A DNA stretch of 64,000 nt from Aureimonas altamirensis (GTDB lineage: Bacteria; Pseudomonadota; Alphaproteobacteria; Rhizobiales; Rhizobiaceae): NCBI RefSeq assembly GCF_023702225.1, contig NZ_JAMQCO010000003.1, positions 186,001 through 250,000 on the forward strand, given 5' to 3'. Position numbers and translations under genes: made by a program. The notes under the pieces were generated by a model. That model saw only the letters and a program-made list of their open reading frames with translations. It did not search any database and was not told the DNA's origin. Shown piece by piece: positions 1 through 8,829 of the stretch. Positions within the stretch are counted from its first letter, which is position 1. The number at the start of each line of letters is the position of its first letter.

Positions 1-27
1 GGCCATGATCGCATCGAGCTGAAGTAA
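1..27 (+). CDS. C-terminal tail of an upstream gene (partial)
   Basis: Reading frame 1 is open from the window edge and ends GHDRIELK at a TAA at 25-27. A hairpin follows immediately and then the HAD gene, which fits the tail of an upstream gene on the same strand. Eight residues are too few to identify it. A chance frame cannot be excluded. Confidence 0.25.
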   Translation, partial: GHDRIELK

Positions 28-33
28 AGGATC

Positions 34-59
34 GCCGCGCCCTCGCGGGAGGGCGCGGC
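34..59 (+). terminator. GC-rich hairpin, possible terminator
   Basis: GCCGCGCCCT at 34-43 pairs perfectly with AGGGCGCGGC at 50-59 around a 6-nt loop. No T-tract follows, so intrinsic termination would be weak. It could equally be an mRNA 3'-end stabiliser between the upstream frame and the gene starting at 81. Confidence 0.45.
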
Positions 60-80
60 TCCACCCCTGGAGGCGCGAGC

Positions 81-830
81 ATGTCCGCAAACGATACCGT
101 CGCCCGCACGCGGGATGCCTGCCCCGAAGATTTCAGGGGCGTCCGCGACTGGGTGTTCGATCTCGACAACACCCTCTATCCCCGGCATGTCGATCTGTTT
201 TCGCAGATCGACCAGCGCATGACATCCTTCGTCGCAGACCTTCTGCAACTGCCGCGCGACGAGGCGCGCATACTGCAGAAAGACTTCTATCGCAGCCACG
301 GCACCACCCTGCGTGGCCTGATGACGGAGCACGGGATAGAGGCGGACGCCTTTCTGAACTACGTTCACGACATCGACTATTCGTGGCTGGATCCCGATCC
401 GGAACTGGGTGGGTTCATCCGCGCTCTGCCGGGACGCAAGTTCATCTTCACCAATGGCGACAGGGGCCACGCGGAACGCACCGCACGGCAGCTCGGCATA
501 CTCGACGCATTCGAGGATATCTTCGACATCGTCGCGGCCGGCCTCGTACCGAAGCCGGCCGCGGAGACCTACGACAAGTTCATGGGGCTCCACCGCATAG
601 ACACGGCAAACGCGGTGATGTTCGAAGATCTGTCGCGCAATCTCGAAGTGCCGAAGGCGCTCGGCATGAAAACGGTGCTCGTGGTTCCGCGCAACTTCGA
701 AGCGACGCTCGGCGACATCTGGGAGCACGAGGGCCGCGACGGCGCGCATATAGACTTCGTGACCGACGACCTGAAAGTGTTCCTGCGCCGCATCGATGGC
801 GGGGTAGCCCCGTCAGTCGCCCAGAAGTGA
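81..830 (+). CDS. HAD-family pyrimidine 5'-nucleotidase
   Basis: 249 aa, SDT1/Pyr-type HAD hydrolase, expected to dephosphorylate pyrimidine nucleoside monophosphates in the cytoplasm. Motif I is DLDNTLY with the nucleophile D27 and acid/base D29. Motif II is FTNGD (T124). The motif III lysine is in VPKP (K158), and the motif IV acidic pair is E182/D183. The ATG at 81 follows a good GGAGG at 7 nt spacing. The family commonly sits just upstream of dapD in Hyphomicrobiales, and dapD does lie downstream here (2421), separated by a convergent gene and a repeat. Its last 18 bases overlap a small reading frame on the other strand. Substrate is inferred from the family. Confidence 0.85.
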   Translation: MSANDTVARTRDACPEDFRGVRDWVFDLDNTLYPRHVDLFSQIDQRMTSFVADLLQLPRDEARILQKDFYRSHGTTLRGLMTEHGIEADAFLNYVHDIDYSWLDPDPELGGFIRALPGRKFIFTNGDRGHAERTARQLGILDAFEDIFDIVAAGLVPKPAAETYDKFMGLHRIDTANAVMFEDLSRNLEVPKALGMKTVLVVPRNFEATLGDIWEHEGRDGAHIDFVTDDLKVFLRRIDGGVAPSVAQK

Positions 831-1094
831 CCGACCCCGCCCGGCAAGGGGCGGAATGACTCTGGACCGGCGCTTTTGAGCGGCTTCCGAAGGCCCGAGA
901 TGGGCGCGGTTTTCTTCCAGCACGGCGTCGTCGGACCTGCCTTCGCGCATGGGGGCCTTGTGGGCTGCCCGGCGATCCTCACCGCTGCGCGCGTCGATGT
1001 CGTGTGCGACATCGCCCGGTTGCCGCGAATGGCCGCGCGTATCGCGCGCCTGCTGATCGGCCATCATGTCGTTGTCGGTATCGAATTCGCCCAT
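813..1094 (-). CDS. small hydrophilic hypothetical protein, overlaps HAD gene end
   Basis: 93 aa reading frame from ATG at 1094 to TGA at 813-815. GGAG-type bases precede the start. It begins MGEFDTDNDMM and is rich in Asp, Glu, Arg and Ala, with no membrane segment. Support comes from codon use: almost every third position over the first 65 codons is G or C, as in the neighbouring real genes. It fills an otherwise empty 368-bp gap between convergent genes and overlaps the HAD stop by 18 bp. I recognise no family, so it may be a lineage-specific protein or non-coding sequence that mimics codon bias. Confidence 0.45.
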   Translation of the reverse strand: MGEFDTDNDMMADQQARDTRGHSRQPGDVAHDIDARSGEDRRAAHKAPMREGRSDDAVLEENRAHLGPSEAAQKRRSRVIPPLAGRGRSLLGD

Positions 1095-1198
1095 CGCTCC
1101 AGCTCCGCACGGCGGAAGCCGTGACTGTTCTTGGTGTTGCCACGGCATGAGATAAGCCGCCTTGCCGTGCAACGGATGGCCAGGGGCGGAAGTTCCCC

Positions 1199-2056
1199 TT
1201 ATGGCAGGTCGTAGAAGGCGCGGATGATGTCCCACCCCTCCTCGGCCGTCTCGGCATAGGATATGAGGTTGAGATCCTCCGGCGCGATCGTACCTTCCTG
1301 CGCCAGGAAGCCGAAATCGATCAACCTGTCCCAGAACGCCTTTCCGAACAGGATCACCGGCATGCGCTCCATGCGCCCGGTCTGGATCAGCGTCAGGGCC
1401 TCCATCAGTTCGTCGAGCGTGCCGAACCCCCCGGGAAAGATGGCCATCGCCCGGGCGCGCAGCAGAAAATGCATCTTGCGGATCGCGAAATAGTGAAAGT
1501 TGAAGCACAGATCCGGCGTCACGTAGAGGTTCGGCGCCTGCTCGTGCGGCAGCGTTATGTTGAGCGCGATCGACATCGCGCCGACATCGGCCGCGCCACG
1601 GTTGCCGGCCTCCATGACACCGGGGCCGCCGCCCGTGACGATGACGAACTCCTTGCCGCCGGACGAATTGGCGGAGTGCGTCGACGCCAGCGCGGCGAAG
1701 CGGCGGGCGACATCGTAATAGCGGGAGTTGGCTTCCAGCCGCTCCTTCTGGCCGGCGTTGCGCGCCGCCCATGCTTCGGTGCCCGGCTCCGGTATCCGCG
1801 CTCCGCCGAACAGAACCACCGTCGAGAGGATTCCAGCCTCCAGCAGGGCCATTTCCGGCTTCAGCATCTCCAGTTGCAGGCGCACCGCGCGCAACGGCTC
1901 TGAGGTCAGGAATTCGCTGTCTGCATAGGCGAGCCTGTAGGTGGGCGATCGGGTCTGCGGCGTATCCGGCGTCCGCTCGACGGCCTCGCTGTCGTCCGCC
2001 GCCGAGGCCGGAAACGGGTCCCAGGTCCTGCCATCTTCATTGCGCCGCTCTCTCAT
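1199..2056 (-). CDS. LOG-family (TIGR00730) Rossmann-fold protein
   Basis: 285 aa. It carries the family signatures GGGPGVMEA (about residues 142-150) and PGGFGTLDE (about 208-216). These form the phosphoribohydrolase site of LOG/cytokinin-type nucleotide 5'-monophosphate hydrolases, previously annotated as lysine decarboxylases. The frame is open upstream to 2164, but I start at MRERRNEDG. GGAAG lies 6 nt before this ATG, and the earlier codons run into the 2111-2379 repeat element. The N-terminal 60 residues or so are a polar extension found in the longer family members. Substrate is unknown; AMP or another NMP is the family expectation. Confidence 0.85.
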   Translation of the reverse strand: MRERRNEDGRTWDPFPASAADDSEAVERTPDTPQTRSPTYRLAYADSEFLTSEPLRAVRLQLEMLKPEMALLEAGILSTVVLFGGARIPEPGTEAWAARNAGQKERLEANSRYYDVARRFAALASTHSANSSGGKEFVIVTGGGPGVMEAGNRGAADVGAMSIALNITLPHEQAPNLYVTPDLCFNFHYFAIRKMHFLLRARAMAIFPGGFGTLDELMEALTLIQTGRMERMPVILFGKAFWDRLIDFGFLAQEGTIAPEDLNLISYAETAEEGWDIIRAFYDLP

Positions 2057-2110
2057 GCCCAACTTCCCTCGCATCCATGCACTCGATTGACCATAGGAAG
2101 GCCTTCTTCT

Positions 2111-2379
2111 AGAGCGTTTCCCGCTCATATGGAAACACTCTGCCGGAGGCGCTTCGGGTCGCAATCAAGGTGGGTGTCGAAGGCCATACTGGTGTATGGC
2201 CGAGACGCACGCCGAAGAAGGCGGCCCGAATGGCCCCGGCCCTTCGGGTTTCCCGAGGGCCAGTGTCCGCGGCGTCAGCCGGACTTGGTCGTACCGCCGG
2301 TACGCCCTGCGCCGCCTTCCTGACGGGCCATCCGGCCCTCGGAGAAACAGGGTGGTTCCATATGAGCGGGAAACGCTCT
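2111..2379. repeat. 269-bp element with 24-bp terminal inverted repeats and internal hairpins
   Basis: The first 24 bases (2111-2134, beginning AGAGCGTTTCCCGCTCATAT) recur as a perfect inverted copy at 2356-2379. Inside are several perfect hairpins: GGCCATAC 2182-2189 with GTATGGCC 2194-2201; CGTACC 2290-2295 with GGTACG 2299-2304; and GGCCCTTCGGG 2238-2248 with CCCGAGGGCC 2252-2261 (one bulge). An outer stem pairs GAAGGCGGC 2217-2225 with GCCGCCTTC 2311-2319. No protein is convincing inside. It fills the 364-bp gap between the LOG gene and dapD. The structure resembles a MITE or a folded repetitive element. The ends belong to the short palindrome family seen at 14061, 51631, 55067 and 63159. 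Confidence 0.75.
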
Positions 2380-2420
2380 AGGAGGTCGATAAGCTTTCAA
2401 ACAGGGGATACTGCAAAGCG

Positions 2421-3266
2421 ATGACGGATCACGCCGCACTGGAAAAGACCATCGATGCCGCTTTCGAGGCGCGCGAGGGTATCGACGCCACGACCCAGGG
2501 GCAGGTGCGCGATGCGGTCGACGCCGCGCTGGCGCTTTTGGACAGCGGCGAGCGGCGCGTCGCCGAGCGCGGCGCGGATGGCGCCTGGACCGTCAACCAG
2601 TGGCTGAAGAAGGCGGTTCTGCTGTCATTCCGTCTCAACGACATGTCGGTCATAGCCGGCGGCCCGGGAGAGGCGACCTGGTGGGACAAGGTGCCCTCCA
2701 AATTCGAAGGCTGGGGCGCGCAGGAGTTCCGCAGCGCCGGCTTCCGCGCCGTGCCGGGAGCCATCGTGCGCCGCTCGGCCCACGTGGCCAAGAACGTCGT
2801 GCTGATGCCGTCCTTCGTCAATCTCGGCGCCTATGTCGGCGAAGGCACCATGGTGGATACCTGGGCGACCGTCGGATCCTGCGCGCAGATCGGGGCGCAT
2901 GTGCATCTTTCGGGCGGCGTCGGCATCGGCGGCGTTCTCGAGCCCCTGCAGGCCGGGCCGACCATCATCGAGGACGGGTGTTTCATCGGCGCGCGGTCGG
3001 AAGTGGTCGAGGGCTGCATCGTACGCGAGGGCTCCGTCCTCGGCATGGGCGTCTATATCGGCCAGTCCACCAAGATCGTCGATCGCGCCACGGGCGAGGT
3101 CTTCTACGGGGAAGTGCCGCCCTATTCCGTGGTCGTGGCGGGCACCATGCCCGGCAAGCCCATCGGCAACGAGCCGGGACCGAGCCTCTACTGCGCCGTG
3201 ATCGTCAAGCGCGTCGACGAGAGGACACGCTCCAAGACATCCATCAACGAACTTCTGCGAAGCTGA
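2421..3266 (+). CDS. dapD: 2,3,4,5-tetrahydropyridine-2,6-dicarboxylate N-succinyltransferase
   Basis: 281 aa, the normal length of DapD. It transfers succinyl from succinyl-CoA to tetrahydrodipicolinate in the succinylase branch of lysine and meso-diaminopimelate synthesis, in the cytoplasm. The N-terminal helical domain is followed by left-handed beta-helix hexapeptide repeats, seen as [23 protein letters not shown] and the later [14 protein letters not shown] stretch. It ends with the family tail KTSINELLR. The partner step enzyme dapE is in the same window at 11630-12829. The ATG at 2421 has only a weak upstream ribosome site, and the start lies 41 bp after the repeat element. Confidence 0.95.
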   Translation: MTDHAALEKTIDAAFEAREGIDATTQGQVRDAVDAALALLDSGERRVAERGADGAWTVNQWLKKAVLLSFRLNDMSVIAGGPGEATWWDKVPSKFEGWGAQEFRSAGFRAVPGAIVRRSAHVAKNVVLMPSFVNLGAYVGEGTMVDTWATVGSCAQIGAHVHLSGGVGIGGVLEPLQAGPTIIEDGCFIGARSEVVEGCIVREGSVLGMGVYIGQSTKIVDRATGEVFYGEVPPYSVVVAGTMPGKPIGNEPGPSLYCAVIVKRVDERTRSKTSINELLRS

Positions 3267-3284
3267 TCCGAAAGGCGGACGACC

Positions 3285-4514
3285 ATGATTTCCCGCATCG
3301 CGATCCTGCTCGTCACGCTGCTCGCCATCCTGACATCGCCCGCCTCTGCCCAGACGGTAGAGGCGGGTTTCCGCACCTTCCTGGAGCGGGAGATCTGGCC
3401 GCAGGCACAGGCCAGGGGCGTATCCCGCAACACGTTCGACGCCGCCCTCGGCGGGGTGAAGCCCAACCTGAAGCTGCCCGACCTCGTCCTTCCCGGCCAG
3501 TCGGGCGAAGTTGCCGAGAAGCAGCACCAGGCCGAATTCCAGAGCCCCGCAGCCTATTTCAACGAAAGCAATGTCGCCTCCGTCGCCGCGCGTGGCCGCA
3601 GCCTGCTGCAGCAACATGCCGCGACGCTGAAGCGCATCGAGCAGCGCTATGGCGTCCCCGGTCCGATCGTCGTCGCGATATGGGGCCGCGAATCCGGTTT
3701 CGGCTCCGCCAGCATCCCGCACGACGCCTTCGAGGTGCTGGCCACGAAAGCCTACCTGGCCCGGCGCAAGGACATGTTCCGCGCCGAGCTGATCGCCGCC
3801 CTGCAGATCGTCGAGGATGGCGACCTTTCGGTCCGGGACATGAAGTCTTCCTGGGCGGGCGCACTCGGACAGCCGCAATTCATGCCGACGAAATTCCGCG
3901 AACTGGCGGTGGATTTCGACGGCGACGGACGGCGCGATATCTGGAATTCCGTGCCCGATACCCTCGCCTCGATCGCCCACTACCTGCAGCAATCCGGCTG
4001 GGTCGCGGGCCGCGACTGGGGTTTCGAGGCGAACGTGCCCGACGCCGTCTCCTGTACGCTCGAGGGTCCGGATCAGGGGCGGCCGATCCGCGACTTCGTT
4101 TCGGGTGGCGTGACGCGTGTTTCCGGCCGCCCCTTCCCCCCGCACGAAGCGTCAGCCACCGGCTACCTGATGATGCCGGCCGGACGCATGGGCCCGGCCT
4201 TCATCGCAACGCCGAATTTCTACGTCATCAAGGAGTACAACAACTCCGATCTCTATGCCCTGTTCATCGGGCACGTCGCCGACCGGATGCAGGGCGGGGG
4301 CGCGTTCCGTGGCGGCTGGGTGAAGGTAGAAGGCGTATCGCGCGGCGACGTCGCCCGCATGCAGCAGAGGCTCGAGGCGATGGGGCGGGATGTCGGCGGC
4401 GCCGATGGCCTGCCCGGCTTCAAGACGCGCCGCAGCATCGGCGCCTTCGAAGCCGCGAATGGATTGCGGGTCGATTGCTGGCCGACGGCCGAGTTGAAGA
4501 AGCACCTGAACTGA
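3285..4514 (+). CDS. MltB-type lytic murein transglycosylase with peptidoglycan-binding domain
   Basis: 409 aa. The N-terminal signal peptide ends near SASAQ (about residue 23) without a lipobox cysteine, so a soluble periplasmic enzyme is expected. The SLT_2 domain holds the catalytic glutamate in WGRESGFG (E136) and the family block WAGALGQPQFMPT. A C-terminal PG_binding_1 domain (about 340-405) ends at GLRVDCWPTAEL. It cleaves the glycan strand between MurNAc and GlcNAc. It is 18 bp downstream of dapD and 8 bp upstream of the CDF gene, so the three are probably cotranscribed. Confidence 0.9.
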   Translation: MISRIAILLVTLLAILTSPASAQTVEAGFRTFLEREIWPQAQARGVSRNTFDAALGGVKPNLKLPDLVLPGQSGEVAEKQHQAEFQSPAAYFNESNVASVAARGRSLLQQHAATLKRIEQRYGVPGPIVVAIWGRESGFGSASIPHDAFEVLATKAYLARRKDMFRAELIAALQIVEDGDLSVRDMKSSWAGALGQPQFMPTKFRELAVDFDGDGRRDIWNSVPDTLASIAHYLQQSGWVAGRDWGFEANVPDAVSCTLEGPDQGRPIRDFVSGGVTRVSGRPFPPHEASATGYLMMPAGRMGPAFIATPNFYVIKEYNNSDLYALFIGHVADRMQGGGAFRGGWVKVEGVSRGDVARMQQRLEAMGRDVGGADGLPGFKTRRSIGAFEAANGLRVDCWPTAELKKHLN

Positions 4515-4522
4515 GAGCCGCA

Positions 4523-5431
4523 ATGAATCGGGACAAGGCAGAACAACGTATTCTCGTCCGTTCCATGCTGGTGACGCTGGCCGTGGGCGCGACAGGCATC
4601 GGCTTCGGCATCCTCTCCGGCTCGCAGTCGATCATCTTCGACGGCCTCTTCTCGGGCGTGGACGCGTCGATGACGCTGCTGGCCCTGTTCGTCGCGCGGC
4701 TGATCGCGCGGCAGAACAGCGAGCGGTTCCAGATGGGGTTCTGGCATATCGAGCCCATGGTGCTGGCGCTGAATTCGGGGCTCATCATGGTTCTGACGGC
4801 CTATGCCTTCGTCAACGCCATAACGGTCATCCTGGCCGGCGGCCGCGTCCTCGCCTTCGACTGGGCCGTTCTCTATGCCGCCGTCGTCATGGCGGCCTGT
4901 TTCGGGATGTATGCCTGGGAACGGCACGCCAACAGGAGCATCGGCTCCGACTTCCTTGCGCTCGACGTCAAGGGATGGCTCATGTCCGGGCTCATCACCT
5001 CGGCCCTGTTCATCGCCTTTGCCGGCGGCTGGCTGCTGCAGGGTTCCGCCTACGAACGCTGGACGCCCTACGTCGATCCGCTCGTGCTTGCGGTGCTGGT
5101 CGTCTTCATCCTGCCGGTGCCGCTGCGCGTGTTCCTGAAAGCCGTGTCCGACATCTTCCTTCTCGCCCCGCGCGACCTCGATTCCGAGGTGCGCTCCCTC
5201 ACCGATCGCATCGTGGCCGAGAAGGGCTTTCTGGACAGCCGCACCTACGTCGCCCGCGCCGGACGCTCGCGCATGGTGGAAATCCACTTCATCGTCCCGC
5301 CCGATATGGGGCTGGGCACGGCCGGCGACCTGGACCTCATAAGGGACCAGATCAGCACGGCGCTCGGCGGGCCGGACCGGAACCGCTGGCTGACCGTCAC
5401 CTTCACCGGCGACGCGCGATGGGCGGATTGA
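4523..5431 (+). CDS. cation diffusion facilitator family transporter
   Basis: 302 aa inner-membrane protein with about six hydrophobic segments in the first 200 residues and a cytoplasmic C-terminal domain, the CDF plan. FDGLFSGVD and HANRSIGSDFLALDVKGW occupy the places of the two metal-site helices. In the second helix the usual HxxxD is replaced by LALDVKG, so metal choice is unclear. The family exports divalent cations such as Zn2+, Co2+ or Fe2+ by proton antiport. The start codon follows the MltB stop by 8 bp. The frame is open far upstream, but that part is an overlap with dapD and mltB in another frame. Confidence 0.82.
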   Translation: MNRDKAEQRILVRSMLVTLAVGATGIGFGILSGSQSIIFDGLFSGVDASMTLLALFVARLIARQNSERFQMGFWHIEPMVLALNSGLIMVLTAYAFVNAITVILAGGRVLAFDWAVLYAAVVMAACFGMYAWERHANRSIGSDFLALDVKGWLMSGLITSALFIAFAGGWLLQGSAYERWTPYVDPLVLAVLVVFILPVPLRVFLKAVSDIFLLAPRDLDSEVRSLTDRIVAEKGFLDSRTYVARAGRSRMVEIHFIVPPDMGLGTAGDLDLIRDQISTALGGPDRNRWLTVTFTGDARWAD

Positions 5432-5453
5432 GCCGGCAACGCCTCGTGTCGTG

Positions 5454-5482
5454 TTGCGCCGCAGCAGGCGATGTCCTATAGG
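5454..5482 (+). promoter_or_regulatory. candidate sigma-70-type promoter for sulP
   Basis: TTGCGC at 5454-5459 and TATAGG at 5477-5482 are separated by 17 bp. They lie in the gap after the CDF gene, and a start near 5489 would give a leader of about 140 nt before sulP. Both hexamers deviate from consensus, as is usual in this group. Confidence 0.45.
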
Positions 5483-5500
5483 AAGAGGCATTCATCAGGA

Positions 5501-5545
5501 CCCGGTGAAACTCCGGGTGGCTCTTCCGGCCGCCGATCCGCCGGA
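5501..5545 (+). promoter_or_regulatory. tandem hairpins in sulP 5' leader
   Basis: CCCGG 5501-5505 pairs with CCGGG 5513-5517 around TGAAACT. TCCGGC 5525-5530 pairs with GCCGGA 5540-5545. The first loop resembles the GGTGAAA block of cobalamin riboswitches, but no B12 box or other conserved core is visible. I call it only an unclassified structured leader upstream of the transporter. Confidence 0.35.
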
Positions 5546-5628
5546 CAACAGTTCAAAAGCCATTCTTTTCCATGCGGCCGACCATCGCGTCCCGCCGCGG
5601 CTTGACCTGTCAAAGATCCGAGATATCC

Positions 5629-7113
5629 ATGAATTCCCTGTCCGCCTATCGCGCACAATGGTTCTCCAATGTGCGTGGCGACCTGCTTTCCGGCCTCGTC
5701 GTCGCTCTGGCCCTCATTCCCGAGGCCATAGCCTTTTCCATCATCGCGGGGGTCGACCCGAAGGTGGGCCTCTACGCCTCCTTCTCGATCGCCGTCCTCA
5801 TCGCCTTCACCGGCGGTCGGCCGGGCATGATCTCGGCCGCCACGGCCGCGACGGCGGTGCTCATGGTTACGCTGGTGCGCGACCACGGGCTGCAATATCT
5901 GCTTGCCGCCACCGTACTGGCCGGCCTGCTCCAGATCGCCTGCGGTCTCATGAAGCTCGGCTACGTCATGCGCTTCGTGTCGCGGTCGGTCATCACCGGC
6001 TTCGTGAACGCCTTGGCCATCCTTATCTTCATGGCTCAGATACCGGAACTCGTCGGCGTGACGCCGATCACCTATCTGCTCGTCGCTGCCGGCCTGGGGA
6101 TAATCTACCTGTTCCCGTACATTACCCGCGCGATTCCGTCGCCGCTGGTCTGCATCGTAGCCCTGACCGCCATCGCGATCGCGCTGGGGGTCGACGTGCG
6201 CACGGTCGGCGACATGGGCGAACTTCCGTCCACCCTGCCCGTCTTCCTGATCCCGGCGATCCCGCTGTTGATGGAGACGTTCTGGATCATCCTGCCCTAT
6301 TCCGCCGCAGTCGCCATCGTCGGGCTTCTCGAATCCCTGATGACGGCGCAGATCGTGGACGACATGACGGACACGCCCTCCAACCGCAACCAGGAGTGCA
6401 TCGGCCAGGGCATCGCCAACACAGCCACCGGCTTCATCGGCGGCATGGCCGGCTGTGCCATGATCGGCCAATCCGTCATCAATGTGCGTTCGGGCGGCAG
6501 GGGCCGCCTGTCGACCTTCGCGGCGGGCGTCCTCCTCCTGTTCATGATCCTCGTCCTCGGAGACCTGGTGAGCCGCATCCCGATGCCGGCACTGGTTGCC
6601 GTGATGATCATGGTGTCGATCGGCACCTTCAACTGGGGCTCGATCGCCAACCTGCGCCATCACCCGCGCTCCTCGTCCATCGTGATGCTGGCTACGGTGG
6701 CCGGCGTGCTCTACACGCACAACCTCGCCATCGGCGTGCTTCTGGGAGTTCTCCTGTCCGGGATCTTCTTTGCCTGGAAGATCTCGCAGCTCTTCGGCGT
6801 CTCCTCCGTCGTCAACGCGGATGGAACGCATCGGACCTACAGGATCGAAGGCCAGTTGTTCTTCGCCTCGGTGGAGGATTTCCTCAAGGCGTTCGATTTC
6901 CGGGAAAAGCTGGCCCGCGTCACCATCGACGTGTCACGCGCCCACATCTGGGATATCTCCAGCGTCGCCGCTCTCGACCAGGCCATCCTGAAATTCCGGC
7001 AAGGTGGAGCCGTGGTGGACGTGGTCGGGCTGAATGCGGCAAGCGAAACCATCGTCGACCGGCTGGCACTGCACGACAAGCCCGGCGCGCTCGACAAGAT
7101 CGGCGCACACTGA
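5629..7113 (+). CDS. SulP-family inorganic anion transporter
   Basis: 494 aa. The SulP transmembrane domain runs from about residue 15 to 400. Its signature region near the N-terminus reads [25 protein letters not shown] domain follows at about 420-494 ([20 protein letters not shown]). These proteins move sulfate, bicarbonate or other anions across the inner membrane; which one cannot be read from the sequence. I start at [12 protein letters not shown], the usual N-terminus. An in-frame ATG at 5572 would add 19 atypical residues. It ends in a strong hairpin terminator shared with the convergent protease gene. Confidence 0.88.
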   Translation: MNSLSAYRAQWFSNVRGDLLSGLVVALALIPEAIAFSIIAGVDPKVGLYASFSIAVLIAFTGGRPGMISAATAATAVLMVTLVRDHGLQYLLAATVLAGLLQIACGLMKLGYVMRFVSRSVITGFVNALAILIFMAQIPELVGVTPITYLLVAAGLGIIYLFPYITRAIPSPLVCIVALTAIAIALGVDVRTVGDMGELPSTLPVFLIPAIPLLMETFWIILPYSAAVAIVGLLESLMTAQIVDDMTDTPSNRNQECIGQGIANTATGFIGGMAGCAMIGQSVINVRSGGRGRLSTFAAGVLLLFMILVLGDLVSRIPMPALVAVMIMVSIGTFNWGSIANLRHHPRSSSIVMLATVAGVLYTHNLAIGVLLGVLLSGIFFAWKISQLFGVSSVVNADGTHRTYRIEGQLFFASVEDFLKAFDFREKLARVTIDVSRAHIWDISSVAALDQAILKFRQGGAVVDVVGLNAASETIVDRLALHDKPGALDKIGAH

Positions 7114-7118
7114 CACAG

Positions 7119-7143
7119 AGGGCCCCGGATCGTCCGGGGCCCT
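7119..7143. terminator. bidirectional terminator between sulP and the protease gene
   Basis: AGGGCCCCGGA at 7119-7129 pairs perfectly with TCCGGGGCCCT at 7133-7143 around a 3-nt loop. It lies between convergent stops at 7113 and 7147, so it can serve both strands. The flanking T-runs are short. Confidence 0.75.
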
Positions 7144-7146
7144 ATT

Positions 7147-8655
7147 CTACTTGGTGCCGAGGCAGAGCACCGGCACGACGCTGTCGGCGGTCTTTTCGGT
7201 GGCGTCCGGAACGCTCTCCAGCGGGGCATCCTTTTCGGCAGCGACGAAGGCGACGTCGTTTGCGTCCAGGAAGCGGACGGCCACATCCGGGCGGATCGCG
7301 AAATTGATCGATTGCGGAATATCGCCCGTGATGTCTGCGACTGCCACGGCGTTCAGCTTGGCCGTCACGATGCCCACGACGCGCCCCGCGAGATCGATGA
7401 CCGGGCCACCGGAATTCCCCGGCTGCACCGCCGCGGATATCTGCAGGTAGTTGGGATCGTTCATCAGCCCCAGAAGCGAAGAGATGTTGCCTCGCGTCAC
7501 GTTGAGGCTGTCGGCCAGGATGGACCGCAGCGGATAGCCGAGCGCCAGGACGTCTTCGCCAAGGCGGGGCTTGCCGGTCACGAGGGGCAAGGGACGGCCG
7601 AGGTCCGCATCGACCTTCAGCAGGGCCAGGTCGTTGTCGTCATCGATCACCACCCTGGACGCCGTGCCGAAGCTTCCGACGGCCACGCTGCGGCACGATC
7701 TGGCGACATGCGCGTTGGTCAGCACCCAACCGTCCTGCGATACGACGAAGCCGCTTCCGGATGCATCGAGGTCGCCGCCGACATCGTAACCACCAAGCCC
7801 CGACGGCGCATCGCTGCTGCGCTCGCCGCCGGTTGCGCTTTCACGCATGATGCCGTTGTTGGTGAATGCCAGTGCATAACGCGGATCGCGCGACAGTTCG
7901 GCCATCGGTCCGGTATCGGGCGCCTGCGATGCCGGCTCGCCCGCAAACGGATCGAAGCCACCTTCCGCGACGGCAAGATAAGGCTTCAGGCCGGCTTCCA
8001 TGGCTTCCGGGTAGGCAACGGAGAATCCGCGAAGATCCCCGCCCCGCGCCTGAAAGCGGATGACATAATCCTTGTCGCCCTCGCGCCCGGATATGCGAAA
8101 GCCATCACCCTTGATTTCCGAGGATTCGACTACCTTGCCATCGGTCGGAGTGCGCAGGATGTCGAAGACATCCTGGAGGGAATACCCCTCCTTGACGAAC
8201 CGTACCGTCTCGATTTCCAGCGCCTCGTCCGGCGAGCGCCACATGGTGCCGACTTCCGTGGCGCCCACTTCCTGCACCAGTTCGAACGGCAGGCCGATAC
8301 GAACGCCGGTCTGGCCGTCATCCTGCCAGCCGAAGCCGACGCTGCGCAGGGCATCGTCGCTCTGGCCGATCAGGGCGTCCAGAAACGGCGCATCCATCAC
8401 ACCGGTAGCAGGCTGTCCCATGCGGGCCTGGAAGGACTTGATGGCGGAAATGCTCTTGGGTCCGATGCGGCCATCGAACGGGCCGGAATAATCGCCCGTC
8501 CAGGCAAGGCGCATCTGCATGCCGACGCGGAAATCCTGGTCTGTATTCTGCTCGTAGGCCGCGCTGACCTGCCCCTGCGTGGGGGCGGCCTGCAATGCGG
8601 CAGGCGATGAAAATAGGAGAAGACCGGCAAAAACTGCTCGAAGCGTGCGCCGCAT
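7147..8655 (-). CDS. secreted trypsin-like serine protease with N-terminal peptidoglycan-binding domain
   Basis: 502 aa from MRRTLRAVF. The signal peptide is cleaved near ALQAAP. A PG_binding_1-like segment (DGRIGPKSISAIKSFQ) lies near residues 55-90, and a trypsin/S1C domain lies near 300-450. The catalytic triad is visible: H in TNAHVA, D in DNDLALLKVD, and S in QPGNSGGPV. The combination suggests a periplasmic or envelope protease anchored to the wall. There is no PDZ domain, unlike DegP. The frame extends upstream to 8733, but those codons lack a signal sequence, and GAGGG sits right before the chosen ATG. Confidence 0.85.
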   Translation of the reverse strand: MRRTLRAVFAGLLLFSSPAALQAAPTQGQVSAAYEQNTDQDFRVGMQMRLAWTGDYSGPFDGRIGPKSISAIKSFQARMGQPATGVMDAPFLDALIGQSDDALRSVGFGWQDDGQTGVRIGLPFELVQEVGATEVGTMWRSPDEALEIETVRFVKEGYSLQDVFDILRTPTDGKVVESSEIKGDGFRISGREGDKDYVIRFQARGGDLRGFSVAYPEAMEAGLKPYLAVAEGGFDPFAGEPASQAPDTGPMAELSRDPRYALAFTNNGIMRESATGGERSSDAPSGLGGYDVGGDLDASGSGFVVSQDGWVLTNAHVARSCRSVAVGSFGTASRVVIDDDNDLALLKVDADLGRPLPLVTGKPRLGEDVLALGYPLRSILADSLNVTRGNISSLLGLMNDPNYLQISAAVQPGNSGGPVIDLAGRVVGIVTAKLNAVAVADITGDIPQSINFAIRPDVAVRFLDANDVAFVAAEKDAPLESVPDATEKTADSVVPVLCLGTK

Positions 8656-8829
8656 CCCTCTGCCCCCTCTCGAATAATAGCCTTGACAAAAGCCGTTCGA
8701 CAGGGAAACGCAGGTTACCGGGATTCGATCCATCCAATTTTAGCAATTGCAAGAGATGCTTCTTAACCACGGCATCGCGGCCCGCGTTGCCACATTGACC
8801 GAATTCGCAAGCTTGATTAGGTGACGCGC

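Noticed and set aside
2600-4522. Upstream part of a 943-codon open frame that ends with the CDF transporter
   Set aside because: It overlaps dapD and mltB in another frame and shows Arg-rich shadow composition; only the segment from 4523 is CDF-like.
5501-5545. Cobalamin riboswitch upstream of sulP
   Set aside because: Only the GGTGAAA loop resembles it; the B12 box and other conserved helices are missing.
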